A program made the translations under genes and the position numbers. Below are positions 28,804-38,468 of a DNA stretch of 64,000 nt, piece by piece. How positions within the stretch are numbered: the first letter of the stretch is position 1; every line of letters starts with the position of its first letter. The notes below the pieces were generated by a model. It made no database searches and was not told the DNA's origin. It worked only from the letters and a program-made list of their open reading frames with translations. The stretch is from Hydromonas sp. (GTDB lineage: Bacteria > Pseudomonadota > Gammaproteobacteria > Burkholderiales > Burkholderiaceae): NCBI GenBank assembly GCA_017495165.1, contig JAFEII010000006.1, positions 1 to 64,000 of the forward strand, read 5' to 3'.

Positions 28804-29891
28804 AAAGCCACATTCACCGGCACGCGTGGCGCCAGCGCACACATAAGTTCATAGCCGATTGTGCCCGCCGCACTGGCCACATCATCAATCGCAATCTGCG
28901 CGCCCCAAAGCTCAACCGCGCTCCCAACCGCAGCATGCGCAACAGGTGACAAATCAACCATCAGCATGTCCATAGATACCCGCCCAACCAGTCGCGTCAC
29001 AACCCCATCAACCATAACCGGCGTCCCATCTGGCGCATGGCGCGGATAACCATCGGCATACCCGCACGCCACCACCCCAATTCGCATCGACTGCGTGGCC
29101 ACAAAACGCGAACCATAACCAACCGCATCACCCGCTTGCAACTCTTGAATCGCAATTAATTGGGCATGCAAACTCATTGCAGGCATCAGGCCAAATGATG
29201 CGGCGCTGCTGGCGCCAATCGGCGTACCGCCATAAGTCATGATACCGGGGCGAACCCAATCAAAGTGCGCATCTGGGTGCTGCAATATGGCCGCAGAATT
29301 GCTACAGCTGCGCTGTGTTTGTGGAAAATCAGCCATGATTTTGGCCGTGGTCTGATTAAAAATTTGCAGCGGCTTGGCCACGCCGTCAGGCAAATCGGCA
29401 TTGGCAAAATGCGTCATGAGCGTGATGGATTCAACCTGCTCAGCCGATTTAAGCGCATCAAACGCGGCTTGGTAACGACTGGGCGCAAAACCCACGCGGT
29501 TCATACCAGAGTTCATCTTTAAATAGACATTGATTTTTTGTGTGAGTTGCGCCTGCAAAAGCCATTCAATTTGGGCTTGATGATGAACCACCACAGTCAA
29601 ATCAAGCGCTTGCGCCAGCGCATAATCTTCAGCCGAAAAGCAGCCTTCCAACATCAAAATTGGTTTTTGCCAACCAAGTGAACGCACCAGCGCCGCTTCA
29701 GCAAAATCAAGCATTGCCAAGCCATCGGCCTCACGAAGCCCACTAAAAATCCGCTCAATTCCGTGGCCATACGCATTCGCTTTAATGGTCGCCCAAACGT
29801 TTGCCCCCGATTGAGCACTCGCTTGCTTTGCCGCGCTTAAATTGTGAGCAACGGCTGCGGGGTAAATTGTGGCATAAATCGGACGAGGCAT
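28800..29891 (-). CDS. alr: Alanine racemase
   Basis: A PLP enzyme that makes D-alanine for peptidoglycan. The 363-aa product begins MPRPIYATI, has the PLP lysine in WATIKANAYGHG near residue 35, and the catalytic Tyr in VGYGSRFVA near 255. AGGAG is well placed before the ATG; fourteen upstream in-frame codons were omitted. It is first in a two-gene unit with xseA and diverges from lplT across about 210 bases. Confidence 0.97.
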   Translation of the reverse strand: MPRPIYATIYPAAVAHNLSAAKQASAQSGANVWATIKANAYGHGIERIFSGLREADGLAMLDFAEAALVRSLGWQKPILMLEGCFSAEDYALAQALDLTVVVHHQAQIEWLLQAQLTQKINVYLKMNSGMNRVGFAPSRYQAAFDALKSAEQVESITLMTHFANADLPDGVAKPLQIFNQTTAKIMADFPQTQRSCSNSAAILQHPDAHFDWVRPGIMTYGGTPIGASSAASFGLMPAMSLHAQLIAIQELQAGDAVGYGSRFVATQSMRIGVVACGYADGYPRHAPDGTPVMVDGVVTRLVGRVSMDMLMVDLSPVAHAAVGSAVELWGAQIAIDDVASAAGTIGYELMCALAPRVPVNVAL

Positions 29892-30082
29892 TAAAAACTC
29901 CTGCAAAAACGCGTAATTAATAGAAGAAAACATAAAAAACTCGCATGATTGTAGTCAGTTTTAACAGTCAAGTCCATACAAAAAGCATCCGTTTAAAGCC
30001 AGAATCAGCCCAAAAATACCCGTTTCATGATATAAAGCCACCTCATTCAAAACATAAGGAAAAGCGCTCGTTTTTTGCAGCC

Positions 30083-30106
30083 ATGAGCGCGTTAACAACA
30101 CAATGA
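30083..30106 (+). other. Seven-codon ORF overlapping the lplT start
   Basis: ATG AGC GCG TTA ACA ACA CAA TGA ends with a stop codon overlapping the lplT ATG by four bases. It sits on the 3' arm of a GCGCTC/GAGCGC hairpin (30064-30090). No ribosome site precedes it, and lplT itself lacks one, so coupling through this mini-ORF is only a possibility. Confidence 0.25.
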
Positions 30107-31368
30107 CCCGTGCTTTTTATATTATTTTAGCTGCCCAATTCTTTTCATCACTGGCCGACAACGCATTGCTTGCAGCCTCAGTTGTTCTTTTGATAGAAAT
30201 GCACGCAGACCCAAGTCAGCAACCGCTGCTCAAAGCATTTTTCACCATTTCATATGTTGTTCTCGCCCCATTCGTCGGCGCTTTTGCAGACTCACGCCCC
30301 AAAGGCAATGTGATGTTTATCACCAATTTAATCAAAGTGTTTGGCGCAGCCATTATGCTATTTGGCTTACACCCGATGCTCGCGTACGCCGTGGTAGGCT
30401 TAGGCGCAGCGGCATATTCACCCGCCAAATACGGCATCATTACAGAGCTATTGCCGCCCGAAAAATTAGTGGCCGCCAATGGCTGGATTGAAGCGGCAAC
30501 CATTTTATCGATTATTTTTGGCACAGTCCTTGGCGCAAGCTTGGCCACCCCAACCATCCAAAGCTTACTGACCCATGCATTACCCGCCTCGTTCTCATTA
30601 AGCCCTGCCACTTCCGCGATTTTGATTATTTGCTTTGTTTATCTATTTGCAGCGCTCCTTAATCGCCAAATCGGCGACACAGGCATCCGATACAGCGCAC
30701 AAGCCCACACGCCCATCAAGCTCATGCAAGACTTTTGGCACTGCAATATGACGTTATGGCGCGACAAATTGGGGCAAATTTCTTTGGCCATCACCACCAT
30801 TTTATGGGGCATGGCCGCCGTCATGCAATTTATTGTGCTTGATTGGGCGCAAGAAGACTTGGGGCAAACCTTGCAAGAATCATTTAGAATGCAGGCCGTC
30901 GTTGGAATTGGCAGCACGATTGGCGCCGTTTTGGCATCCCGCTATGTCGCAATGCGCCGCACCACTGCGGTCATTCCGCTTGGCATGGTGATTGGCTCGA
31001 TGTTATTGCTTTTATTGGTGATTGACCGCGTGTTTTTGGCCTTCCCACTCATGATTGTGTTTGGCGCAGTCGCAGGGTTTTTCTTGGTACCGATGAATGC
31101 CATGCTGCAACATCGCGGCTACGTGTTGCTCAGCGCAGGCCACTCAATTGCAGTGCAAAACTTTAACGAAAACTTGAGTATTTTAATTATGCTGGGCATG
31201 TACGCCGCCCTAAAATACTTCCATGTGCCGTTGCACAGCTCAATTTTGGTGTTTTTAACGTTAATCACAGGTCTAATGGCGCTGATGTATCGCTGGTATT
31301 TGTACAACAAAAAACACCACAATGCCGACAGGTTGATTGATGAAATGTCGCACCACGAACACGTATAA
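30103..31368 (+). CDS. lplT: Lysophospholipid transporter, MFS type
   Basis: Moves lysophospholipids across the inner membrane for re-acylation. The 421-aa protein has about twelve membrane spans and the family N-terminus FYIILAAQFFSSLADNALL followed by YSPAKYGIITELLPPEKLV near 105-123. In enterobacteria lplT precedes aas, the acyltransferase gene; here aas is absent and apt follows after 47 bases. No clear Shine-Dalgarno sequence precedes the ATG. Confidence 0.93.
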   Translation: MTRAFYIILAAQFFSSLADNALLAASVVLLIEMHADPSQQPLLKAFFTISYVVLAPFVGAFADSRPKGNVMFITNLIKVFGAAIMLFGLHPMLAYAVVGLGAAAYSPAKYGIITELLPPEKLVAANGWIEAATILSIIFGTVLGASLATPTIQSLLTHALPASFSLSPATSAILIICFVYLFAALLNRQIGDTGIRYSAQAHTPIKLMQDFWHCNMTLWRDKLGQISLAITTILWGMAAVMQFIVLDWAQEDLGQTLQESFRMQAVVGIGSTIGAVLASRYVAMRRTTAVIPLGMVIGSMLLLLLVIDRVFLAFPLMIVFGAVAGFFLVPMNAMLQHRGYVLLSAGHSIAVQNFNENLSILIMLGMYAALKYFHVPLHSSILVFLTLITGLMALMYRWYLYNKKHHNADRLIDEMSHHEHV

Positions 31369-31415
31369 TTTTTACATATAATTTCAACCTTACTTATAAC
31401 CCACAGGAGTATTTA

Positions 31416-31943
31416 ATGCCTCAAACCGATATTTTAAGCATGATTCGCCAAGTGCCAGACTACCCAAAAGCAGGAATTCTGTTTTACGACATCACCACCG
31501 CACTTGAGAACCCAGTTGGCCTTAAAGCCATTATGGATCGTTTCATTGCCCAATATTCAGGCAGCAAAATTGACAAAGTCATCGGCACAGAAGCACGCGG
31601 CTTCATTTTTGCCCCAACCATTGCCTACGCATTAAACGCGGGTTTTGTGCCTGTGCGCAAACCCAAAAAACTGCCCTCAATTACGGTGGGCGTTAATTAC
31701 GCGCTGGAATACGGCACAGACCGACTAGAAATCCACGCAGACGCGATTAAACCCGGTGAGCGCGTGTTAATTATTGATGACTTGTTGGCAACCGGCGGCA
31801 CGGCTTTTGCCACAACCCAATTGGTCAAACAATTGGGCGGTCAAACGGTTGGATTGGGGTTTTTACTCGAACTTGACGGCTTGGGCGGACGCGAAAAACT
31901 CGCGGAGTTTGAGTGTTTTGCCATGCTCAATGTGCCAGCCTAA
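31416..31943 (+). CDS. apt: Adenine phosphoribosyltransferase
   Basis: Salvages adenine to AMP with PRPP. The 175-aa product has DYPKAGILFYDITTALENP near 14-32, GTEARGFIFAP near 57-67 and the PRPP-binding loop VLIIDDLLATGGTA near 119-132. AGGAG lies before the ATG. It is followed by a strong terminator. Confidence 0.97.
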   Translation: MPQTDILSMIRQVPDYPKAGILFYDITTALENPVGLKAIMDRFIAQYSGSKIDKVIGTEARGFIFAPTIAYALNAGFVPVRKPKKLPSITVGVNYALEYGTDRLEIHADAIKPGERVLIIDDLLATGGTAFATTQLVKQLGGQTVGLGFLLELDGLGGREKLAEFECFAMLNVPA

Positions 31944-31986
31944 CTGTGCGTTAGGTATTGTTAAAAATTAGATATTTGAACATTAC

Positions 31987-32018
31987 AAAAAGCCTTTGAC
32001 GAACTCAAAGGCTTTTTT
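31987..32018. terminator. Bidirectional terminator between apt and the HAD phosphatase gene
   Basis: The stem AAAAAGCCTTTGA/TCAAAGGCTTTTT with loop CGAAC lies between convergent genes. Confidence 0.93.
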
Positions 32019-32036
32019 ATTACGAGCAATCAGGCA

Positions 32037-32057
32037 TTATCGATTATCGATTATCGA
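32037..32057. repeat. 7-bp tandem repeat running out of a stop codon
   Basis: Three copies of TTATCGA, continued by TTAT, which contains the stop codon of the HAD gene (32058-32060). On the coding strand TAA recurs every seven bases, hence in all three frames. Confidence 0.85.
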
Positions 32058-32846
32058 TTATTGCGTCGCCAATTCAACCTGCAACTGCGCCAGCATCTTT
32101 GCCAACCCATTTTGACCAATCGGCTCTGCAACGCGGTCAGCAACCGCGATTAAATCAGGGTGGCCGTTGCCCATCGCAACGCCAATTCCTGCGCCTTGCA
32201 GCATTTCCATATCATTTAAACCATCGCCAAAAGCCAATGATTTTTGTACATGCATCCCCAACAACTCAAGCACGTGCATGCAAGCGGTCCATTTATTCAC
32301 GCCCTTAGGCAACACATCAACCGCCGTTTGATGCCAACGCACGTAATCAAAACTTGGAAATGTGTTGAGCAACTCAGGAATCAGCTGCGCGTCAAGCGAC
32401 TCATCAAAAAACAACCAGCCTTGCAACACATCCCCGCCAAGCTCAGTCAAATCATGATGCACCTTGATGTCAACCGATTCCATCGGCGTCATGACTTGCG
32501 GCACTTGCGCGCTCACATGCCCAGTCATCCCATCGTTAACCCCATAAAACAAACCGCGCTTGGCCATGAGCGCAAACAACGCCTGCAACTCAGGCGCATT
32601 GAGCGGCGTTTGTTGCAGCACCGCGTCATTGCGCCGTATACACGCGCCATTATTGGTGATACTAAAATCAGGCTGCACTTGCTCAATATAGTGCGCAGCG
32701 TGGCCATAAGCGCGCCCCGTTGCAACCACAATCACATGCCCTTGCGCCTTTAACGCGGCAATCGCCTCAAGCGCCGCGCTGGGAATCTGACTGGTGTCGT
32801 GGTCAAGCAATGTGTTGTCAATGTCGAAGAAAAAAACGCGTTTCAT
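32058..32846 (-). CDS. HAD-superfamily phosphatase, Cof type
   Basis: A 262-aa cytoplasmic hydrolase. The nucleophile loop FFDIDNTLLDHD is at 5-16, motif II is in VIVVATGRAYGH near 54-65, and the final acidic loop SLAFGDGLNDMEMLQGAGIG near 205-224 follows KGVNKWTA, the pattern of the Cof/IIB subclass. Members dephosphorylate sugar phosphates or cofactors such as PLP or FMN; the substrate cannot be told here. A short tandem repeat begins at its stop codon. Confidence 0.9.
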   Translation of the reverse strand: MKRVFFFDIDNTLLDHDTSQIPSAALEAIAALKAQGHVIVVATGRAYGHAAHYIEQVQPDFSITNNGACIRRNDAVLQQTPLNAPELQALFALMAKRGLFYGVNDGMTGHVSAQVPQVMTPMESVDIKVHHDLTELGGDVLQGWLFFDESLDAQLIPELLNTFPSFDYVRWHQTAVDVLPKGVNKWTACMHVLELLGMHVQKSLAFGDGLNDMEMLQGAGIGVAMGNGHPDLIAVADRVAEPIGQNGLAKMLAQLQVELATQ

Positions 32847-32910
32847 GGAATATCGCTCTCAATGATGAATAATGAATAATAAATCGGTAAAAACTGAATC
32901 AGTAAAATTT

Positions 32911-32947
32911 AAAAAGCCCTGTTTACGCTACGCAAACGGGGCTTTTT
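32911..32947 (-). terminator. Terminator of the omega-aminotransferase gene
   Basis: The stem AAAAAGCCC-GTTT pairs with AAAC-GGGCTTTTT (one bulge), about 20 bases past the stop at 32966. Confidence 0.85.
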
Positions 32948-32965
32948 AAGGCAGGCGAAATCATA

Positions 32966-34279
32966 TCACGTCAGCGAATCAAGGGCTTGTTTGACTGCAG
33001 CAAAAATTTCAGTAATTTGCGCCTCAGACACAATCAACGGCGGTGAAAACGCCAAAATATCGCCGGTATAACGCACCAAAACGCCATTTTGATAGCAATG
33101 CAAAAATGCCTCATACGCCCGCGCCCCAACCGCGCCACTGCGCGAATGCAACTCAACACCGCCGACCAAACCCAAATTACGGATGTCTTTCACCAACGGA
33201 TTGGCGCGCAAAGCATGGATTTCGTTTTCAAAATGCGCGGACAAATCGGCCGCACGGGTAAACAAACCCTCGCTTTGATACAAATCCAACGTGGCGCAAG
33301 CCGCCGCTGCCGCCAACGGATGCCCCGAATACGTGTAGCCATGAAAAAACTCAATCGCCTGCTCTGGCGCAGCGTTCACCACCGCATCATAAATCTCATT
33401 GCGCGCAACCACCGCGCCCATAGGCACAGCCGCATTATTCAAGCCTTTGGCCAGCGTCATGATGTCAGGCGTCACATTAAAATACTGCGCCGCAAACGGC
33501 GTACCCAATCGACCAAATCCCGTAATCACCTCATCAAAAATCAGCAACAAACCATGCTGGTCACAAATCTCACGCAACCGCTTTAAGTAACCGCGCGGAG
33601 GCACAATCACGCCCGTAGAACCCGCCAACGGCTCAACAATCACCGCCGCAATCGTACTCGCATCATGCAACGCCAGCAGGTTTTCAAGATTGTCCGCCAA
33701 ATGCGCGCCCCACTCAGGCTCGCCACGGCTAAACGCCGCATGTTCATAATTTAAGGTGTGCGGCAAATGATCCACGCCCGGCATTAAATTGGCCGAAAAA
33801 TGCTTGCGATTGCCGCCAATCCCACCCACAGAAATCCCGCCAAAACCAACCCCGTGATAACCGCGCTCACGCCCAATAAACTTGGTGCGCTGCGCCTCGC
33901 CACGCGCCCTGTGATACGTCAAAACCATTTTAAGCGCCGAATCCACCGCCTCTGAACCCGAATTGGTAAAAAACACCTTATCCATGCCCTCGGGCGTCAT
34001 TTGCGCCAGCTTCGTGGCCGCCTCAAACACCTTGGGATGCCCCATTTGAAACGTCGGCGCAAAATCCAACGTATCAATCATATCTTTCATTGCCTGCGCA
34101 ATCGGCTCACGGCGGTGCCCCGCGTTCACACACCAAAGCCCAGCCGTGCCATCCAAAATTTGCCGTCCATCATGCGACGTGTAATGCATGTCTTTTGCAC
34201 TCACCAGCAAGCGCGGCGCGGCTTTAAACTGCTTGTTTGCCGTAAAAGGCATCCACAAATTATCCAAATGAATCGACAT
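32966..34279 (-). CDS. Class III aminotransferase, beta-alanine/omega-amino acid:pyruvate type
   Basis: A 437-aa PLP enzyme. It has LWMPFTANKQFK near the start, FFTNSGSEAVDSALKMV near 103-119, the carboxylate and PLP region LLIFDEVITGFGRLG, and the Schiff-base lysine in TLAKGLNNAAVPMGAV near 285. The N-terminus and the GTAGLWCVNAGH segment resemble beta-alanine:pyruvate aminotransferases more than acetylornithine or GABA enzymes; the exact substrate is inferred. AAGGAG precedes the ATG. No partner dehydrogenase gene follows. Confidence 0.88.
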   Translation of the reverse strand: MSIHLDNLWMPFTANKQFKAAPRLLVSAKDMHYTSHDGRQILDGTAGLWCVNAGHRREPIAQAMKDMIDTLDFAPTFQMGHPKVFEAATKLAQMTPEGMDKVFFTNSGSEAVDSALKMVLTYHRARGEAQRTKFIGRERGYHGVGFGGISVGGIGGNRKHFSANLMPGVDHLPHTLNYEHAAFSRGEPEWGAHLADNLENLLALHDASTIAAVIVEPLAGSTGVIVPPRGYLKRLREICDQHGLLLIFDEVITGFGRLGTPFAAQYFNVTPDIMTLAKGLNNAAVPMGAVVARNEIYDAVVNAAPEQAIEFFHGYTYSGHPLAAAAACATLDLYQSEGLFTRAADLSAHFENEIHALRANPLVKDIRNLGLVGGVELHSRSGAVGARAYEAFLHCYQNGVLVRYTGDILAFSPPLIVSEAQITEIFAAVKQALDSLT

Positions 34280-34388
34280 GCCAACTCCTTAAAAAATAAA
34301 AGTGCCCCACTCTAGCCACAAAAGTGGCTCGTTAACAGTGACACTTTCTGCACCATTCACACACCACTTTAAACATGACATGCCACAC

Positions 34389-34724
34389 TCAACCCAACAA
34401 ACGCAGCGCCGTAAAAGCCACCATGCCCGTTGCAATCATCAACAACAAATCCTTGCGCCAACTAAAAATCAGCGTTGCCAAAAGACTCGCAAGCAACGTG
34501 TGATTATCCACCGACAAATTCAACACATGGTCTTTGAGCAAAATACTAGGCGCAATCACCGCCGCCAGCGCAGCGCCCGGCGCATAGCGCAACGCACGCT
34601 GCATCCGTGGTGAGAATTCAAACTTAGCAGGCGTCAAAAAGAAAAACGAGCGCGTCACCACCGTCACCACACACAACCCAATCGTCGCCAGAATCAAATA
34701 CACATGCTGCGCTGCGTCCATCAT
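34389..34724 (-). CDS. azlD: AzlD-type branched-chain amino acid exporter subunit
   Basis: The small partner of AzlC: 111 aa with about four membrane spans, a family-typical TRSFFFLTP stretch near 24-32 and RALRYAPGAALAAVIAPSIL near 43-62. AzlCD pairs export branched-chain amino acids or their analogues. The start overlaps the azlC stop by four bases. Confidence 0.88.
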   Translation of the reverse strand: MMDAAQHVYLILATIGLCVVTVVTRSFFFLTPAKFEFSPRMQRALRYAPGAALAAVIAPSILLKDHVLNLSVDNHTLLASLLATLIFSWRKDLLLMIATGMVAFTALRLLG

Positions 34725-35512
34725 TTCACCCCGTTTTTAGATTGATTCGGCCACTTTAAAAAAGCCTTTGGAAACACTGTTTCAGTCAGCATTGCCGCCA
34801 AAACCCCAGCCACAATCGCCACCACCACCCACAACCGATACTCCAAAAATTGAAACGCAATCGCCGCAGCCGCCGCCACAATTCCCCCCACCACCATCGC
34901 CAAATGCTCGCACGCCTTAATCACCAACGCCAACAACGTCAACGTCCCAGCCAACTCAAGCCCCCAGCTGGTAGGCACAGCGCTCGCAAACACCACCCCC
35001 GTCCAAACCCCCAACTGCCAAACCATATAATTCACCAACGACATGCCCACAAAAAAACTCTTTTGCTCTATATTCGCATTTGCCGCCGCCTGATTGCGGT
35101 AACGAAACTGAAACAACATCGAATTCATATCCGCACTCAAAAAACCATACAACAAGCGCTGCCTCAGGTTAAAGCCACAAAAATAAGGCTTTAACGCCGC
35201 ACTAAAAATCACAAACCGCAAATTCACCGCAGCCGCCGCCAACCAAACCACCGCCAAGGGCGAATGCACCATCAACATCCCAAGCACCGTCAACTGCGCC
35301 GACGCCGCATACACCACCAAATTAATCAAAATCACATACGGCGCAGGCATCCCCGCCGCAATCATCGCAACCGCCGTCACCACCGCCCAAATCGCTATCG
35401 CAGGCAACGTGGGCGCAATGGTTTTCACCCCATCTTTAAGAGTGGCCGCCACCTGCAACCGCTGCGCATCCGATTGCGGTTTGATGTCAAAGAAATTTAG
35501 GATGAATTGCAT
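34721..35512 (-). CDS. azlC: AzlC-type branched-chain amino acid exporter subunit
   Basis: A 263-aa inner-membrane protein with about seven or eight spans. It carries the AzlC family features GVKTIAPTLPAIAIWAVVT near the start, ASAQLTVLGMLMVHSPLAVV near 90-109 and the NLRFVIFSAALKPYF segment. It forms an overlapping pair with azlD. AAGG precedes the ATG. Confidence 0.9.
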   Translation of the reverse strand: MQFILNFFDIKPQSDAQRLQVAATLKDGVKTIAPTLPAIAIWAVVTAVAMIAAGMPAPYVILINLVVYAASAQLTVLGMLMVHSPLAVVWLAAAAVNLRFVIFSAALKPYFCGFNLRQRLLYGFLSADMNSMLFQFRYRNQAAANANIEQKSFFVGMSLVNYMVWQLGVWTGVVFASAVPTSWGLELAGTLTLLALVIKACEHLAMVVGGIVAAAAAIAFQFLEYRLWVVVAIVAGVLAAMLTETVFPKAFLKWPNQSKNGVK

Positions 35513-35586
35513 GGAAGCCTTGGCCGATGGGCAAATAAGTTAAAACATATAGGTGCGATTAGTGCCGCATCATCGCACCTACTCGC

Positions 35587-36195
35587 TTAATTTTGAGGTC
35601 TGGTTATTTCAAGTAAATCATGGGTCAAACTGTAAAAATCAGCCCCCATTTTGCCAACGCTGTCTAAACGCGCTTGGCTGATGTTCTGCCCATCCAAAAC
35701 CTCATCATTTACATAAATGTATTTAACGTCCAACAAGGCAACGCTACCTCCGCCAGGCAGCGTGCTCATTCTGATCACCTCACGAAGTTCGCACTCGTAG
35801 CGCACTTTGGCGTGCTCAACAGAAAGGGGTTTGACGCCAAAACTCTCGCAATGCGCGATGCTGGCGAAAGAAAATTCACTTTGCTCGTATGGCAACGGTG
35901 CGCAAGAACGGTTTAGTTGGTCTAAAAGCGCAGAGGTGACAATATTGATAACGCATTGTTTGGTCTCGATTAAATTGCGCAAAGTATCTTTGTCTGCACC
36001 ACCGCGCGGATTGACTTGTGAATACCATAGAATCGGTGGATTGCAACTGACCACATTAAAAAAAGAGTAAGGGGCAATATTGGGAACGCCATTTTTAGAC
36101 AACGTACTAATCCAAGCAATGGGTCTTGGTGTCACGCCGCCAACCAACAAAGGATAAACATCTTGGGGTTCAAGCAATGAGGCATCAAAAATCAT
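35587..36195 (-). CDS. Flavin reductase-like FMN-binding protein
   Basis: A 202-aa protein of the DIM6/NTAB flavin reductase-like family. It has the FMN-binding opening GGVTPRPIAWISTLSKNGVP near 20-39, NIAPYSFFNVVSCNPP and RGGADKDTLRNL. Its role could be FMN reduction or a flavin-dependent oxygenase partner, and no oxygenase gene is adjacent. The start MIFDAS has AGGAG at ideal spacing; the longer frame to 36240 was rejected. Confidence 0.85.
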   Translation of the reverse strand: MIFDASLLEPQDVYPLLVGGVTPRPIAWISTLSKNGVPNIAPYSFFNVVSCNPPILWYSQVNPRGGADKDTLRNLIETKQCVINIVTSALLDQLNRSCAPLPYEQSEFSFASIAHCESFGVKPLSVEHAKVRYECELREVIRMSTLPGGGSVALLDVKYIYVNDEVLDGQNISQARLDSVGKMGADFYSLTHDLLEITRPQN

Positions 36196-36260
36196 ATTCG
36201 TAACTCCTAAATAAATCGATGAGAAAAAGTACTTATACATCTACAAGCACAATTAGAGCA

Positions 36261-38468
36261 TCACTTCACCTCCAATTTCGCCACATTCAACGCCAAGCAT
36301 TTAATCCCAACCGCGCCGCCAAAATTCACATACGCGCGGGTATCCTCGCCGCTGCCTTCCAGTTTGACAATCACGCCGTCGCCAAATTTGGCATGATGCA
36401 CCGACTGGCCGCTTCTAAAGCCTAATGTGTCGCTTTGCGGTTTTTTGTAGCTGCCAAATGATGGCGCGGGGGCGCTGTTGGCGGTGTTATCCCATGCGTT
36501 GAATGATGAGGTGCGCGGGGTGAGCCATTTGAGCGAGGCTTCTGGGAGTTCGTCTAAAAAACGTGAGCGCACGCCGTAGCGGGTTTGGCCGTGCAGCATG
36601 CGTTGTTGCGCGAGTGTGATGTACAAGCGGTGCTGGGCGCGGGTGATGGCAACGTACATGAGGCGGCGCTCTTCTTCCACGCCGTCTTGTTCGCTGAGGC
36701 TGTTTTCGTGCGGAAATAGGCCTTCTTCTAATCCCAAAATAAACACGGTTTGAAATTCGAGCCCTTTGGCGGCGTGAACGGTCATGAGTTGCACCGCGTC
36801 TTGCCCTGCAAGCGCTTGATTGTCGCCTGCTTCGAGCGCGGCGTGGCTCAAAAACCCTGACAATGGCGTCATGACGGTGTTGTCATCGCCTGCATCAATC
36901 GCGGTTGCATCAATTTTATGCCCTTCAATTTGGGTAAATGCGGCGGCGGCGTTGACCAACTCGTTTAGATTTTCAATGCGGTCTGCGCCTTCTTTATCCA
37001 AGGTGTAGTGCGCGATTAAGCCGCTGTGCGTGGTGACGTGGTCAACCAGTTCGGGCAATGGCAGGTGTTGGGTGTCAAACCGCAGCGCGTCTATCATGCG
37101 CATGAATCCGAGCAGTTTTGCCGCACCCGAGCCTGTGGCGTGCGGCACGGCTGCCCACATGGAGCAGCCGTGCAGTTTTGCCGCGTCTTGCAGTAGCTCA
37201 ATTGTGCGCGCGCCAATCCCACGCGCAGGAAAATTGACCACGCGCATCATGGCGGTGTCGTCGTGCGGATTGTCAAGCAGGCGCAAATACGCCAGCGCGG
37301 CTTTAATTTCGGCGCGTTCAAAAAAACGCAAGCCGCCGTACACGCGGTACGGAATCCCTGCGTTAAATAAACCATGTTCAATCACGCGCGATTGCGCATT
37401 GGCGCGATACAGCACCGCCATTTCGCGCCGCACACCGCCTTCGTTGACCTGCGCTTTGATTTCTTCGACCACAAATTGCGCTTCGTTTAAATCATTGGCC
37501 GCCTCGTACACGCGCACAGGTTCGCCGTGGCCTTTGTCCGTCCACAATTCTTTGCCCAAGCGGTTGCCGTTTTGGCTAATCAGATGGTTGGCGGTGTCCA
37601 AAATATGGCCAAACGAGCGGTAATTCTGCTCCAATTTAATCAGATTTTGTTGCGCAAATTCGCGTTCAAACAAGCGCATGTTTTCAACCTTTGCGCCGCG
37701 AAACGCGTAAATGGATTGGTCATCATCGCCCACCGCCATGAGCGCGGTTTGCGCGCCCGCCAGCAGTTTAATCCATGCGTATTGCAAGCCGTTGGTGTCT
37801 TGAAATTCATCAATCAAAATATGCGCAAACCGCGCTTGATAATGCGCCCGCAGTGGCTCATTGCGCGACAACACCTCAAACGAGCGCAAAAGCAATTCCG
37901 AAAAATCCACCACGCCCTCGCGCTGGCATTGCGCATCATACGCGGCGTAAATTTCGACCAGTTTTTTTTGATAATAATCGCCCGCGTCCAAGTCTTTGGC
38001 GCGCCGCCCTTCTTCTTTTGCGCTGTTAATAAACTGCTGTACTTTTTTTGGTACAAATTTTTCTGTGTCAATATTTAACGCTTTGAGCAGCCGCTTGATG
38101 CTCGACAACTGATCCGCCGTGTCCAAAATCTGAAACGTCTGCGGCAAATCAGCATCGCGATAATGCGCCCGCAAAAACCGATTGCACAATCCATGAAACG
38201 TACCAACCCACATGCCGCGCGTGTTAATCGGTAACAAACCCGACAACCGCGTCATCATTTCTTTGGCCGCTTTATTGGTAAACGTCACCGCCAAAACGCC
38301 CTGCGGACTCACCTGCCCCGTGCTAATCAGCCACGCCATGCGCGTGGTCAACACGCTGGTTTTACCCGAACCCGCGCCCGCCAATACCAAGGCGGACTGG
38401 GCAGGCAAAGTCACCGCTTGCAATTGAGTGGGATTGAGGCGAGAAATTTGTAAGTCTAATTGATTCAT
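36261..38468 (-). CDS. uvrD: ATP-dependent DNA helicase, UvrD/PcrA type
   Basis: A superfamily 1A 3'-5' helicase of 735 aa acting in mismatch and excision repair. Motif I AGAGSGKTSVLTTR is near 30-43, Ia TFTNKAAKEM near 62-71, II LIDEFQDTN near 219, III VGDDDQSIYAFRGA near 247, IV-VI include VMTVHAAKGLEFQTVF-like (here LMTVHAAKGLEFQTVF) near 570 and YVAITRAQHRLYI near 615. A C-terminal tail with GQSVHHAKFGDGVIVKLEG is the Tudor-like RNA polymerase-binding segment of UvrD/PcrA. In related genomes trpB usually follows trpF where this gene stands. Confidence 0.95.
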   Translation of the reverse strand: MNQLDLQISRLNPTQLQAVTLPAQSALVLAGAGSGKTSVLTTRMAWLISTGQVSPQGVLAVTFTNKAAKEMMTRLSGLLPINTRGMWVGTFHGLCNRFLRAHYRDADLPQTFQILDTADQLSSIKRLLKALNIDTEKFVPKKVQQFINSAKEEGRRAKDLDAGDYYQKKLVEIYAAYDAQCQREGVVDFSELLLRSFEVLSRNEPLRAHYQARFAHILIDEFQDTNGLQYAWIKLLAGAQTALMAVGDDDQSIYAFRGAKVENMRLFEREFAQQNLIKLEQNYRSFGHILDTANHLISQNGNRLGKELWTDKGHGEPVRVYEAANDLNEAQFVVEEIKAQVNEGGVRREMAVLYRANAQSRVIEHGLFNAGIPYRVYGGLRFFERAEIKAALAYLRLLDNPHDDTAMMRVVNFPARGIGARTIELLQDAAKLHGCSMWAAVPHATGSGAAKLLGFMRMIDALRFDTQHLPLPELVDHVTTHSGLIAHYTLDKEGADRIENLNELVNAAAAFTQIEGHKIDATAIDAGDDNTVMTPLSGFLSHAALEAGDNQALAGQDAVQLMTVHAAKGLEFQTVFILGLEEGLFPHENSLSEQDGVEEERRLMYVAITRAQHRLYITLAQQRMLHGQTRYGVRSRFLDELPEASLKWLTPRTSSFNAWDNTANSAPAPSFGSYKKPQSDTLGFRSGQSVHHAKFGDGVIVKLEGSGEDTRAYVNFGGAVGIKCLALNVAKLEVK

